From Panaeolus papilionaceus (Eukaryota; Basidiomycota; Agaricomycetes; Agaricales), in NCBI GenBank assembly GCA_015501605.1, contig JADNRZ010000029.1, forward strand, positions 124,001 to 188,000: DNA of 64,000 bases. The letters are read 5' to 3'. Below the pieces are notes generated by a model, which did not search any database, had not been told where the DNA came from, and was given only the letters and a program-made list of their open reading frames with translations. How positions within the stretch are numbered: position 1 is the stretch's first letter; every line of letters starts with the position of its first letter. Below are positions 34,493-46,300 of this stretch, piece after piece. A program made the position numbers and the translations under genes.

Positions 34493-35299
34493 TATTGAAA
34501 TAGAATAGGCTGCATTAAGGTGTTTTAGAATGCCGTGTATTGTGAGGTAGTAGATGTTGGGAGAGCATCCAATTCTCCTGCTCTTAATAGGATTCGTGAA
34601 TGGCGCTTGGTTGTATTTGTTTTGATGCACGGGAATTATTTGATTTTATGAACAATGGGTAGCACCGTGTCGTTTACTTTTCTCGCTTACTGCTGGGTCC
34701 ATAAACCTCAGTGGTCGTCACGCAATGAGACTTTGCCGTGTACGACCCATACGACCCATATTCTCACACACAGAGTTGGACCGATGCTATGAGTCAACGG
34801 GACCACGGATAACCCTCATCCCATCTCATTGTTAATATTAAATGCGCTGATAGGATTTTCCTTTTTTTTTAAATCAATATCAGTACGCAGCCGAAAGGCT
34901 GTTGTGTTCATGACCCATCTGCCAGTGGGCCGATACCTTTCTCATTGGAACCCTCAACAGTTGAAGGGAACCAGGAATAACCTTCTAGAACTAAAAGACT
35001 TAAACAGGCTTTAATTAAAAGCTGTTCTATCAAGAGGGATAGATTGCCAGAAAGCGGAGAAATGGATTTCAACCTGAATGTGATCGGAACCAGTGTCCGA
35101 GGTCCCGTGTTCGATGGGGAGCGCGGTCGCCTGATAAGATAAGATAGACGCCTAGCCTGGAACGATGACAATGCGCTCAAAGATTTATGACTCATGAACA
35201 ATGAACAAACGTTAAATTTGTCTAGAATGAAAGCAAATTTAAATCCCGTAGTGATGGCGAAAATTTCAAGAAAGTTGCATTCGGACCGACGCCCCCGAC
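34493..35299. other. Intergenic, nothing recognised
   Basis: Short frames only. Confidence 0.4.
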
Positions 35300-35879
35300 T
35301 CATTGTTCTCCAACCTCGCCATCAGCCTTGATCTCACTATCGCAATCAACGCTCTTTCGGGATGACTCGATGCTCGGGAAAGCAGCCGGAGACCTCGGCG
35401 GAGACACTTTGCTAACGCGTGGACTTCGAGGGTCGTTGAATGGTGCATGAGGGTCGCGATGATGCAACTGGAGGTATTGCCTGAATCGCATGGCTACGTT
35501 CAATCCAATATTCGATCCCGAGAGCGCCATGGAAAGCACTTGGACTATATCAAAAATTCAACTAGCGGTAAAAAGAATAAAATGGTAGAGTATACATACA
35601 TAATTCGGTGCATTGAAGTGCAAGGCTATGCATATAGACACTGGTCCCATCAAATTTCCCTCTCACTTGGACGAGTTCGTCGAGTTCGAGAAACAAGGTC
35701 GAAAGGTTGTTGATGTAATGGCCGACCACGGAGAACCTTCGACACATGGACGCTCTTTCGTCCTCTTTTTGATAGAGAGAAATGATTGCTTTGAGGCTCG
35801 TATGGAGCTCCTGGTGTGGTCGAGAATCGACATCCGACATGATGCGGGAAGGGAATACCACGGAGGATGGGGATGTCAT
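35300..35879 (-). CDS. Orphan helical protein family, copy E
   Basis: Exons 35879-35600 and 35544-35300 give 525 nt, 174 residues, with a 55-nt phase-1 intron. The family core is LSTLFLELDELVQVRGKFD in exon 1. Exon 2 opens FQVLSMALSG, matching copy C, and ends in a Ser/Pro-rich, then acidic tail. There is no signal peptide. The protein is predicted soluble and mostly helical in the first 110 residues. Function unknown. Confidence 0.72.
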
Positions 35880-36236
35880 TATTTCAGCGTCGAGTATTCA
35901 GTGCGCCTGAGGAAACCTTGCGGATTTTATATTTTTGGAATGCGAAGCTTTTGGTCCTGTTTATATCCCGACCACGAAAGTGCGCTTGTGGTGCCACTCA
36001 ACGCTCGAGCCATATATACCACTAGATCTGTCTTCCACAATGTAAGAATGGTTATTATCTATCGTGTGACTATACAGATAAAAACAAAGCAAAATGAGAC
36101 TTTATTATTGATTCTGAATATAATATAATTGTTGCATTTAGAAAATCAAAATAGGGGCTAGATGGAAAAGCAATTGACAAAGATAGAAATCAAACATAAA
36201 GTAACAGAAAAAGACGTTCCTTCGGCATTGGGCTTC
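35880..36236. other. Intergenic, nothing recognised
   Basis: Upstream region of copy E and downstream region of copy F. A TATA-like TATAAAAT sequence lies about 50 bp upstream of copy E. Confidence 0.35.
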
Positions 36237-37062
36237 TCACCCTGAGAAGCTGAAGCGCAGGTTTGACAAAGGCCTAGTAGGCTTAGGAGCCCTTTTTGGG
36301 AGATTGATTATAGGTCGCATCACGCGGCTTTTGGATAAAGAATGACCTTTGCCTCTCTCCACGTCATGCTGAGTGGCACGAACCTTACGCCCATTTGCCC
36401 AATAATCGTCATTGTCACTCTCATCATCAAACTCAACGCATATAGCCGGCGAATGATTCCTCTCCGCGCGTGAAGGAACATCCGACGTGTCTTCTTTCAG
36501 CTTGCTGAGGTATTTTTGGATGTACGAGACTTCTGAAGAGGTCGATGCGTTGCTCAACCTCCTCTGACGGAAGCCTGTGGGAGATGCTATAGGAATGGGT
36601 TGGACTAGAGGGGGATTCTTCAAGTACTGTTCAAACACAGTGATGACATTCGGCATCACAGCATGATCTGGGAAAAGGGCAAGTGTATCCACAACTATGG
36701 ACATTACGTTGAATCAGCCAGATACCTACGGGGAACGATTATTACGAGAATGACATACAGATCTGAAAGCAATGCTGGGACATGTTGCTCATCCAATTAT
36801 TCCTATAATCGAATCTACCCAGAGCCTGAACCCTCTCGTCGAGTTCAGCTAGTGTCGATGAGAGATCGAGAATCAAGCGAGCGTAAGCTTGTTCGCCCTC
36901 TGGTGTAACAACGGGGTGCCTCAACAAAAGCATCAGAAACGCGTTGACGGTGTAAAGTAACGGGGGAGATGAGGGCATCTGGCAGGCTGTGATATCCTGA
37001 GGGGGAGATCTGGGATCGCATCTGGCTGTAGGTGGGAATGGACGAGCGTCGGGATGTTGCAT
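36237..37062 (-). CDS. Orphan helical protein family, copy F
   Basis: Exons 37062-36759 and 36694-36237 give 762 nt, 253 residues, with a 64-nt phase-1 intron. Exon 1 has NAFLMLLLRHPVV and the core LSSTLAELDERVQALGRFD. Exon 2 has TLALFPDHAVMPNVITVF, then RLSNASTSSEVSYIQKYL and a basic, Arg/Lys-rich C-terminus. It is the longest copy and the best reference for the family's C-terminal half. A TATAAGG box lies about 125 bp upstream. Function unknown. Confidence 0.75.
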
Positions 37063-37807
37063 ATTAAAATGGGAATAACGTATTGAATAGTCGTGTGGGA
37101 TGATTGATGAGGAACCGGCAATGATATGTATGAATTGAAGAAAGTTGTCGAAAAATTGGCAAAGAGTGTGCACGACGCGTGTTGGGCCTTATAAGTCGAA
37201 AGGCGGGAGGTGCATTGTCGTGCACCAACTGATCACGAGGGCGCGTTGTTTGTGACAATGCGGGCGCAGAGACAAGCCTCAGACAAAGGGTATGCATAAA
37301 TATTGCTGTGGGCTCGTGCTCGTAACCCAGGGCAACGGCTGGATTTTTAGGCTTTAACCTCGACGATCGCCTGCGTCGGCCAATTAAGTGGGACTGACTG
37401 ATAAGTGGAGGTGTGAATGCATGCACAGAGTGTGTACAAAATAATCGTTACGACAAATCACATTGAGAATTCTATTGCTTTTAAGCTGTAAACAATAAAG
37501 AAATTACATGGAAACAAGAGAACAAATGGGTAAGATGGATATAACTTGAAGTATAGGCGTATTAAAATAATCACAGAGAGGATAGAAATTATGAAAACAT
37601 GTCGTGAACCTCGGACATGTTGGCTGCCAGAATGCTGTTCAAATCATATGGATTATATGCTGTGTCACCATGATCACCTCGCACTGTCGTATCTGAGCTG
37701 GTACTTGTTAACGTAATTATTAGATTAGATTTGTTTACTTCATCTCGCTTCCCATCACATGACTTCTGTCCGCTCCCTTAGTTTAGTTTCTATTCGCGCT
37801 GGCTCTC
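37063..37807. other. Intergenic, nothing recognised
   Basis: Between copies F and G. No gene seen. Confidence 0.4.
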
Positions 37808-37958
37808 CTCAGTCCATATTGCATGTACTGAGGTGAGCTACAAGTTATTCCACTCGTTATCTAGCTATTTACTTACACTACCTGTAGTCTGTCTACCTAC
37901 AGGTACTCTCTAATATATCTCAGTCCATATTGCATGTACTGAGTCTGTCTACCTACAG
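37808..37958. repeat. Imperfect tandem direct repeat, period about 111 bp at the left end
   Basis: The 25-mer made of CTCAGTCCATATTGCATGTA plus CTGAG occurs at 37808-37832 and 37919-37943; its own ends, CTCAGT and ACTGAG, are inverted. GTCTGTCTACCTACAG also occurs twice (37887-37902 and 37943-37958). The second copy touches the stop codon of copy G. Confidence 0.7.
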
Positions 37959-38519
37959 CTCCCTCTCGTGACCTCTATACCCGACAAAAGTACTAGCCTC
38001 AGACGATACACTGGCGGTATCAGAGCACTCGCTTCTCGTATCAGATGTGTCATCCTCCTCCGTTTGCTCCTCGTCTTCATGTTCAATCATGAATATATCT
38101 TGATCGAAATAATCATCGAACGCCTGTGTAATTTTTCCGTGCATCCACGATCGTGGATACTGGCTGCAAAGATCTGTAGCTGGAATGGATGTCAGCAAAA
38201 TACCCCAGGGAATAAGCTATAGCAAATTGGGCCTACTGAGGCTAGAAATCTGGTTCCTTAATTCCTGAAGGTCCTCATCTCGGTATGGATGTTGGAACTC
38301 TTCTTGAATTACCATTTCATCAATTTCTGCGAAATGATCCACGATTTGCTGTAGTGTTTTCAAGAAGTGGCTACGCATCGTCGCAGGTGAGTTGGGGTTC
38401 ACACGATAGATTCTTTGGAATAAGTCCACAATCAAGTAGACGTAATGACCTCCGGGGGAAGCTATAATCGGGAGATTTAGTGTTGGCATACCCATTTGCT
38501 CGAGATAAGAGGTGGACAT
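37953..38519 (-). CDS. Orphan helical protein family, copy G
   Basis: Exons 38519-38237 and 38179-37953 give 510 nt, 169 residues, with a 57-nt phase-1 intron. Exon 1 begins MSTSYLEQMGMPTLNLPI and has the core LQQIVDHFAEIDEMVIQEEF. Exon 2 opens TTDLCSQYPRSW with a helix ending FDDYF, then a strongly acidic stretch and SECSDTASVSSEAST, which resembles the SNAST-SEVSY block of copies A and F. A TATAAAGG box lies about 95 bp upstream. No signal peptide. Function unknown. Confidence 0.72.
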
Positions 38520-39326
38520 GATGGTCTCCTAGAATTCGGTTCAGTGGATCTATAACAGAAGGTTGGTAAGTGTAACAGTAGTGCAGAGCACCACCTCCTG
38601 ATGTTAGTGCGCCTTTATACGCGTTCGTTGACAACGCGTCGCACAATGGCCACATACTACATCCGTTCCACTTCAGGAATTGTCAGAGGCCCAGGAAGCA
38701 AGGGGAAAGGCAAGCAATGCAGTCTCCCATTATATCCACGCGCTTTGTTTAAGTGGCGTCTGGTTGCCGCTTCACCAGAATGAAAAGGTGTTTGGACCTT
38801 AACCCGCCAACGTTGCTAACATGACCTGAGTAGCTGCCTGCTACACTTCAAGGTAAAGTTTCACGCCCCAAGTCAACTGGGGTACTAAAATTTGCACGAT
38901 ATGTATTGTCATATAAAAGCACGTCACAGAGGAATTGAACTCTTTTGCTGAGCCTGGCTGCAGATTCAGACGATGTATTGAGAACGCATCGATTTCAACT
39001 ACCCGTTTCTGAACTCGACCCGATCCATACTCAGTTCTATTTAAATAAGTCAATTCACTTCAAGCTTCTAGACTCCTCCAATATAAGTACGGGTGCCGTG
39101 CATGTGAAGGCGCTAATTCAACGAGAAATGGGGTCCTGTCACTCTTACTCATCACATTAACACACCCTTTTAGTTGCTCCGTCATATTCAATACTACAAC
39201 TTCCACGAGGCAAGGATTGGGACGATGCTACATAGAATCAGTTATATATATATGGGCTGCATGCGGCCTGGTGATGTCCCATAAGTTTTGGACGACTACG
39301 TGGTATCCCCCCGAATTTCAGTAGCT
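38520..39326. other. Intergenic, nothing recognised
   Basis: Between divergent copy G and the carbonic anhydrase gene. A short (TA)n run lies near 39243-39253. Confidence 0.4.
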
Positions 39327-39996
39327 ATGGCAGACTTCGCGAAATACGTCCACTCTCAACCTGAGTATCATGGAGACATCACCCAATGCACACCCGCTGC
39401 TCAAAGACCAACTGTATGTATCGTCTTTTAAATGCCATTGTGTAATATATACACGCCTAACATCATATACCTATGTAGATCTTCTGGGTTGGATGCAGCG
39501 ATGCTCGTGTATCTGAGGCAAAGGTCCTTCCAGACAAGGAGATCTTCGTTCACCGTAATATCGCCAAGTGGGTATCATACACTCAACGTTCTTTTAAAAG
39601 ATTATCCTCATCCTAGTTATTTCATCGCATAGCCAATTCAACCCTACTGACATCAACGCATTGGCCGTTCTCACTCACGCAGTCAGCCTCGACACTGTGG
39701 AAGAAATAATGATCGTAGGCCACACAGACTGCGGTGGAGTGAAAGCCGCCTACCAAGTCGCTCATCCCGACCACAAAGCAGGTCTTCCCTGGCCGCTTCG
39801 ATGCTGGCTTACTCACCTCATCCATCTCGCAAAGAGTATGGTGGGCCAAAGCGAGCGCGATCTCATCGATGAGAACGTGCGCGTTCAGGTCAGGGCTTTA
39901 CGCGCTGCACTCCCTGGGTTGACCTCAAGGAAGTTCAAGGTTTCAGGTCATGTTTACGATATCGGATGCGACGAATTACAACCTGTAGATGTTTGA
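39327..39996 (+). CDS. Beta-class carbonic anhydrase
   Basis: Exons 39327-39413, 39479-39567 and 39633-39996 give 540 nt, 179 residues. Zinc ligands are in place: Cys35 with Asp37 and Arg39 in the CSDAR motif, and His89 and Cys92 in HTDC. It interconverts CO2 and bicarbonate for pH control and carboxylation reactions. It is shorter than most fungal enzymes (about 220-240 residues), mainly at the N-terminus, and has no targeting signal, so it is probably cytosolic. All exon frames are open. The final VYDIGCDELQPVDV fits the usual last strand. Confidence 0.9.
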
Positions 39997-40331
39997 GAGA
40001 GTTACTCGTTTAGCTCGTTGTAGAGTTTCCTCACACCGCCATAGTATAGCTGATCGACGATTTTCACGATCCCTGAGATGATTCAGTATAAATATATGGG
40101 TACGATGCAAAAATTCAGGAAAGCCAATGGCAATTTGCGTTTATCATATCTTCGGAGATAAAGGGGGTTGGGGTCCAACAGGTATAAATACCCTTGAACC
40201 CGTAGAATCACATTCGATCCCTTTCCCTTGTCTGCCATTCATGAGAAAATATGGTCAGTAAACACAGTAACTATAGGTCCTGCATCCAGAACCACAATTG
40301 CAATCGCAAGTCCCCGTAGTCTTATTTTCAG
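39997..40331. other. Intergenic, nothing recognised
   Basis: No feature seen. Confidence 0.35.
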
Positions 40332-40541
40332 TTGTTTGATAGCATAGCCGCTGCACCCCCGGATCTGATCATCGGTCTTATCGATGATCTGGGTATGCGG
40401 TGCAGCGAATATCTAATTCAGCGCATGCCTCGATCCGACGACGAGTTGTCTCGCGCGTCATTTGCAACATGCGTATATACAAGTTTGCTAGTCAACACAT
40501 CGTATTTATGCAAATCATTTCAAATTCTCTACTCTATATAG
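40332..40541 (+). pseudogene. Possible aminotransferase N-terminal remnant
   Basis: A 69-codon frame begins FDSIAAAPPDLIIGLIDDL, which recalls the opening of class-I aspartate/aromatic aminotransferases (APPD, then I-x-G-L). Nothing of the pyridoxal-phosphate domain follows. Weak evidence. Confidence 0.25.
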
Positions 40542-40930
40542 TGTGACTCTAAACAGTGACGAGGGTGACGAGGGACGGATAAGGGAAGGGGATTACTGTA
40601 TAGAGAGGGGGATAGAGAAGCAATGAAGAGGAGAGGACCGTCGTGTCCTAGTAAAGTCAGTCCCGGCCCACATCCGTTATGACCACCTGAACCTCCGCAA
40701 CTCTCTTTCAGCTCAACCATTCATCCGAGTGATCTCCTTAGAAATCAATTAGAAATGCCCGAAAAGATGGCTCACGTCTGTCGTATTGTCGAGTTGTCAC
40801 TTCCGTGAAGCAGAGAGCGCTGAAGGTCCTGTCGAGATGTAAGCAACTTGACGCCAATATTGCGCAAGATTGGGAGATAAATTCAGTAAGTTCTGAGTGA
40901 AGTCACAACAAAATGAGAGCGTGAATATTA
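40542..40930. other. Intergenic, nothing recognised
   Basis: No gene seen. Confidence 0.35.
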
Positions 40931-40935
40931 CGGTC

Positions 40936-42512
40936 AAACGCACACGGTGCTTACTGGGTTCCCTCCGACGTCGACCAGCAATACCGTCGTTCCTACGCCA
41001 GAAATGGATACTTCGACAACGTTCGGCACGCTCCAACCTCAAGCTCCTCACAGGATACCGCGTGAACGAGGTTCTGTTCAACTCCAACAAGCGTGCTGAG
41101 AGCGTTCGCATCCAGGCCAGAGGTACCGCTAATGGAGCAGCGATGATATCGTCAAAGCCGCTCAGGAGATTATCCTCTGCTCTGGGTGGTTACACACGCT
41201 GCAGATTCTACTGAGGAGTGGTGTCGGTCCAGCGAGTCTTTCGCAGCAGGCGAACATTCCTTTGGTAGTCGACCTTCCAGGTGTCGGTGGAAACCTACAG
41301 GATCACCCTGCTGTCGGAATTCAATATCAATGTAAGCAAAACAAACTGAATAAATGCGGACGACTTGCCGAGGTCTGTCAACAGATAGAACGGATGTGAC
41401 ACTTAACCAGGCATCATTATACACCAACCAGACCTTTGCCCAATGGGCGCAACGCAAAGTTGAGAACGGTAGAGAAGCGAGTTAGGCTATACTCAAACAC
41501 GAACCATGAAACCAGGTCCCACATCTTTCGGGGTTGGAAACAGTCTCGCAGCCGTCCCATGGCCGATCCTCAGCACCACCTACCAAGCCACCATCGACAA
41601 AGCCAAAATACAGAACGCAGCTTCATTCCTTCCCAAGGGTTACACCTCAGCTCAGGTTGCCGGGTTCGTCGCTCAGCGAGACGTCCTTCTTGCCTCCTTC
41701 CCAAAGAAAGACAACGGAGTAGTCGAAATCCCATTCTCGGGCGGAGCAAGCTCTTCACTTGTTCTCGAGAAGCCCCTGAGCCGAGGAACGGTCCTCCTCA
41801 ACCCGTCAGACAAGTATGCTGAGCCCGTCATCGACTACAACGTCAACATCAACCCGGTTGATACCGACATCTTCGTCGGGATGATTAAGTTCAACCGCTA
41901 ATGGCTCCAGGCTCCCTCCCACCAGCAACTCACTCCCGTTGAGCAAACTCCTGGAACAAGCGTTAGCACCGACTCTCAGATAGCCAGTTGGACAGCGAAC
42001 GGCATGACTGCCAGCACAGCTCACTCCTGCGGAACAGCATTGATGCAACCCCGCGAGCAAGGAGGGGTTGTCTCGCCAGAGCTCCTCGTGTACGACGTGG
42101 ACGGGTTGAGTGTTGGGGATATCTCCATCGTCCCCCTTATCCCAGGAACCCATCCTTGCGCGACAGTATATGCCATCGCTGAGAAGGTAGGTTTTGCATG
42201 TTCCCATTGATTCCAACCTAGTATTCCATCTAACTTCCACGTCACCGACAGGCCGCAGATCTCATTGAAGCCAGATACAACCCTTCCATTTCTCCTGCTC
42301 CAACCGGGCCTGCTTCAAGCATGACAATCCCAGGACCAACTGGACCAACGACCAATTCAACCCCAGTACCCACGACGACCAATAACCCCAATCCACCTTG
42401 TATGGTTCCTAAGTGGGGTCAGTGTGCAGTTCAAGGGTACACAGGTTGCACAGTCTGCGCCTCAGGTTCAACACGTCAATATTCCAACCCTTGGTACTCT
42501 CAGTGCCTATAG
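40936..42512 (+). pseudogene. GMC oxidoreductase with C-terminal CBM1, decayed
   Basis: Family blocks appear in order but in different frames: YWVPSDVDQQYRRSYARNGY; then RSNLKLLTGYRVNEVLF; then GWLHTLQILLRSGVGP and DLPGVGGNLQDHPAVG; then PWPILSTTYQ. After an in-frame TAA at 41899-41901 come HSCGTALMQPREQGGVV and LIPGTHPCATVYAIAEKAADLI. A Pro/Thr linker and a CBM1 end the gene (WGQC to NPWYSQCL). The N-terminal FAD-binding motif is missing. At least two frameshifts (near 41040 and 41145) and one stop make it a pseudogene. Its ancestor was probably a secreted FAD-dependent aryl-alcohol or sugar oxidoreductase bound to cellulose. Confidence 0.85.
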
Positions 42513-43108
42513 GCTATACATGACGATGAGATGGATGGCAAATAAATAGTTTTGTATGTTCATACCTTCGCTGTCGTCGCTTCCCATGTATTCTGTCAGC
42601 GATAGTTTTCCACTTAAAGCTCTGTTATCCATCTTCCAGTCATGAAGAACGATGAAACATTGAATTCAACTGTATTATGAAGTATAATCGGTCGCGTCGA
42701 GGATGAGATGTTTTGAGAGGACGTTGAACTTGGACAATGAAGAGGACGGACAGCAGATGTTTGTCAATGTCAGTTGGTTAACACGATGGTCACGAAGCGT
42801 GACAATCGTCACTCAAAGCGCGGCAATGACCGATAGCCCCTATTACGATGCCTGTGGCTGAAAAAACCGTAGGATCGGCTATGAGTTCAGATGAAAACTA
42901 CCCGATGCGTTCGGTAAATCCAGTTTTTCCTGGATTTTCTTGGATTTCAGAAAGAAAGAGTAATTACATTGCAGAAAACGTAAGTTTGAAAGTACAATAA
43001 CATATATGCTGAAAACAGTGGCTCGTGTAGAATAGAAATGAAATGAATAGAATAAACGAAATTTGGCTTCCTATCAGGTAGAGAAACCAGACTCCGAGCA
43101 TTTGTATT
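42513..43108. other. Intergenic, nothing recognised
   Basis: No feature seen. Confidence 0.4.
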
Positions 43109-43585
43109 TTACTGCAGTTGTGTCAAAACGTGTTGCTGCAGACAATGAACGTTGATTCCCCCATTCAAGACTTGCTCACCACATCCTTTCCATCTGCAGG
43201 CCATTTGCTTAACCTCACTGCCGGGTTGATGATAGTAATGAATCCCTCTCATGTGTTGTATGAAATCATCTTCGTGAACCGAAGCCCCGTGTGGAAGCAG
43301 GCCGCATTTGTCGTACTGGCACTGAATAATACGGCCTTCCTGACCATAGTCATCGGCCTTGTTGCGCATCTTGCGCTCAGGGACAACTATCAGAGGCCCG
43401 GGTCGCCCAAAATAACTTCGCTGTTGGACCATTTGAGCGGACCCGTTACTGTTCGTAGCTGGATTCTGAACTGCTGCTTGAGAGTGTTTTGACAGAACCT
43501 TTGATTCGGCTATGGCTTCCCTTGGTAATTGGGCAACCAAGTCGCCAATTGGAGGCAATTTGTTCTCGCTGCTGTGGTTGTTCAT
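43109..43585 (-). CDS. Small C2H2-like zinc-finger protein, copy 2
   Basis: A single exon of 158 residues, paralogous to the gene at 27.7 kb. The shared N-terminal LPP-GDLVAQLPR motif is present. The two finger-like units are Cys89, Cys94, His111, His116 and Cys130, Cys135, His147, His152, and the second carries WKGCG. Its promoter has the same TATAAATA core about 81 bp upstream. The two copies differ strongly between the motifs, so the duplication is old. Function unknown. Confidence 0.75.
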   Translation of the reverse strand: MNNHSSENKLPPIGDLVAQLPREAIAESKVLSKHSQAAVQNPATNSNGSAQMVQQRSYFGRPGPLIVVPERKMRNKADDYGQEGRIIQCQYDKCGLLPHGASVHEDDFIQHMRGIHYYHQPGSEVKQMACRWKGCGEQVLNGGINVHCLQQHVLTQLQ

Positions 43586-43665
43586 GTTGACTTCGAAGAG
43601 TGCCGTAAGAGTATTGGAAGATAAAACGAGGGAAATTGATACGCTCTCATAATTTTGGGAGTGAG

Positions 43666-43673
43666 TATTTATA
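43666..43673 (-). promoter_or_regulatory. TATA box of zinc-finger copy 2
   Basis: TATAAATA within CTCTATAAATA on the minus strand, matching the copy 1 promoter. Confidence 0.6.
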
Positions 43674-44017
43674 GAGCTACGGCGTTGGTTGCGTTGTCGT
43701 GCCTGGCAAACCGTTTTTATGCTCTTCCGCCCACATGCACATCAGTGCTCGCTATAATAAATCAAAGCTGAAAGGAGCTGTAAATTTTTGTAAAATACAG
43801 GCGCCCAAACCCAAAGATGGACAAGCCATGTATCCATGTTTGCTTGCCATTGTATGGGATACTGAGGCGCGCCGTTGCCAGCTGAAACCCTTCCGTAATT
43901 GGAAAGAGGTTACAAGGGCGCATGGCATTAATCGTATCTCGTTATCACAGATCATGGCGCCTATGTGGACAAACATGACCCTCAATCCATTCCTCACCCA
44001 CCTCTCCTGTAGCGCCT

Positions 44018-44766
44018 TTGACTGGGGCCAACTGCCTGTCACGAAAAAGCGGGTTCTACAAGATTCACAAAATTACCAATCTGAGGTTGCGCTCTGTTGA
44101 CTATCTTCCCATTGACGCGCTTTCCTATTTTCCCTGCTCAACAGTCTTAGAAGTGGACAGGATTTCTTATGATATGGACACGAGCAAAGGTTTCTTGGAG
44201 TGCAGAGTTTTTCGAGGGCTAGGATCTATGAGTCCCTCATTGGCAATCTGGAGGGTCTATGTGACAGGGCCGATGAAGAGGGGTTGATTGCGTTCCCCGG
44301 CTGAGAGAGTTCATATTCTCTGAAGACTCTGCTTCGCTGGCAGATATCCAAGCGCTTAACGCTTGCTTGCGACATGTTCGTGCTCTTACCTTGTTGTGTA
44401 TTACTTTAATCTTCCTACGTTTGGTCACCTGTTTCGTCGCGTCTAAATCTAGCCTGTCAATCATCAAAGTTCTATTTGACACAAAGAACCCGTGCTGGGC
44501 ATATACCATGAGACTTTGGTAGGACTCCTATGCGACGCTCTCGCCTCGATACGCGTACGAAAGGTAATCGAGACTGGTCGATAAACTTTCCAGCTCTTCG
44601 ATTGGTGAGAGTCGACGTCTATTTCAGCTCGAGTGGCCAGGTTGGCAATCTCCTCGCCCTTCCTACAGCCCTGATTCCTGGATACATCAACCCTTTGAGC
44701 GATACGCTGGGGGGTCTCTTAACAACATCCGAGATAGAATTTTCAGGGTATTGTCTCTCTTTCTAG
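44018..44766 (+). pseudogene. F-box/LRR protein remnant
   Basis: Scattered frames resemble basidiomycete F-box LRR proteins: ITNLRLRSVDYLPIDALSYF, then VPRLREFIFSED with ADIQALNACLRHVRALT, then NFPALRLVRVDVYF with LLTTSEIEF. They are in different frames and lack an F-box. I read this as one decayed gene. Confidence 0.45.
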
Positions 44767-44989
44767 GTAAATTTCTTAGGCATAAGTAGGACTCTGCCAT
44801 GTTGCTTTGGTGAAAACCACATCTGGAAGGTATCTTGATCATGACAGCGTCCTGATTGGAACCACATGTGTTCCGACGATCTCCTGACCCTGACTAAGGC
44901 TTGAGATTGGTTAAAAGAATCTACTCGTGGGAAGCCTTTCGTTCTGTTCCTCCCAATCAACGTTCACATTGTTTGATTCTTATGACACA

Positions 44990-45796
44990 ATGTTGGACGC
45001 ATCTCCCATTTTTCCAGCTGAAGTATTTCAGCTTATAATTGAAGAACTCTTATCTGATTCAGAGTCCAGCCAACTGGACAGAATCCGTGCTCTTGTGGCA
45101 TGCAGCCTGTCCTGTACGGCACTTGCTTCACTGAGTCGCCCATACATCTTTCAATCTGTGAAATTTGGAGCGTACGTAGATCACCTCGGCCCAATAAAGC
45201 CAGATGGATTTGCCAGGTTTCTGAAGGAGAACCCACATTTTGGCGTGTACATGCAGCGGGTTCACTATGTCATTGGCAAAGCGGATGTCCCCAGCGTTGA
45301 ACAATGATATTTGTCCCGATATCCAATGAAGACCACAACACGACATAGCTTGACAGCTGACCAAAACATGGGCAATCATTCTATCAATGGGCTACTCCCT
45401 AACGTTAGATCGCTTCAAATCTCGCACATTTTCACCGATTTCCTCGGAGTCCATTGCGACCTTCACAGTCACCTCAAGTGCAACCTGCTCGCAAAACAAG
45501 TCTTGTTGAATTTCTCCGAGAGAAATCATCTCCGCGAGATTACAATGGGCCACTTGGAAGTTCCTATGTGGACTTTAGCAAGCCATTACCCGGAGTTAAC
45601 ACACCTTAAACTGACCTCATGTCAGCTTAAAGAATGGACAGATCCCAGCAAGGCCCACATCGAGAACGTTGACCCCAATATCTTCTTCCAGCTCACGCAC
45701 CTAACCTTGCTGTCCTGCACAGGGATACCCTATGATCTGATGTCCTATCTCACTTCCGTGACTGCGTTTACCATGCGGTCGTGTTTGTTTAGGTAA
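44990..45796 (+). pseudogene. F-box protein with an in-frame stop
   Basis: Starts MLDASPIFPAEVFQLIIEELL, an F-box, followed by ACSLSCTALASLSR and LRR-like segments (LREITMGHLEVPMW, LTHLKLTSCQL, LTHLTLLSC). One TGA at 45305-45307 interrupts an otherwise continuous frame, and the protein would be short for this family. The normal role would be substrate recognition in SCF ubiquitin ligases. A single stop could also be a sequencing error or lie within an intron. Confidence 0.6.
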
Positions 45797-46300
45797 CGAT
45801 GGACGCGTGATGTAGTAGATGGTTCTTTTTAATTAGGGTAATTTAAAATGTTATAATCATGTATGTAGCTTGCCTATATGGCTTGTTCATCTGGACCTGT
45901 GAGCTCATTCATGGATCCTTGGAGGTGTACTTTTAGCGGAGTGTGATCGATTGGTATGTATAAGGTGTATCTCGGAAATCAACGTTGCTTCAAAAGACTA
46001 TTAATTAGTTCACATTTGTTCATCAAACGGGGATTCGAGGGAGTGAATATACTTTTGTTTTGGAGCGAGTTGAACATCGACGGCGATGTGTACCACAAGT
46101 CAGACTCAAAGGTCAATCAATAAAATGTCAGATTTTCATGACAATTTCATCATGATTAACCAGAATCGCTACACATACTAGGTTCGCGGTGGTAAAAAAA
46201 CTGGGAAAGCAATTCGAAAACAAAGCAAATGCAAGACTATGGAAAGCGCGTCAATCTCATACTATAGTAATCATCAGAGTCACCACGATCTAAGGACGAC
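45797..46300. other. Intergenic, nothing recognised
   Basis: No feature seen. Confidence 0.4.
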
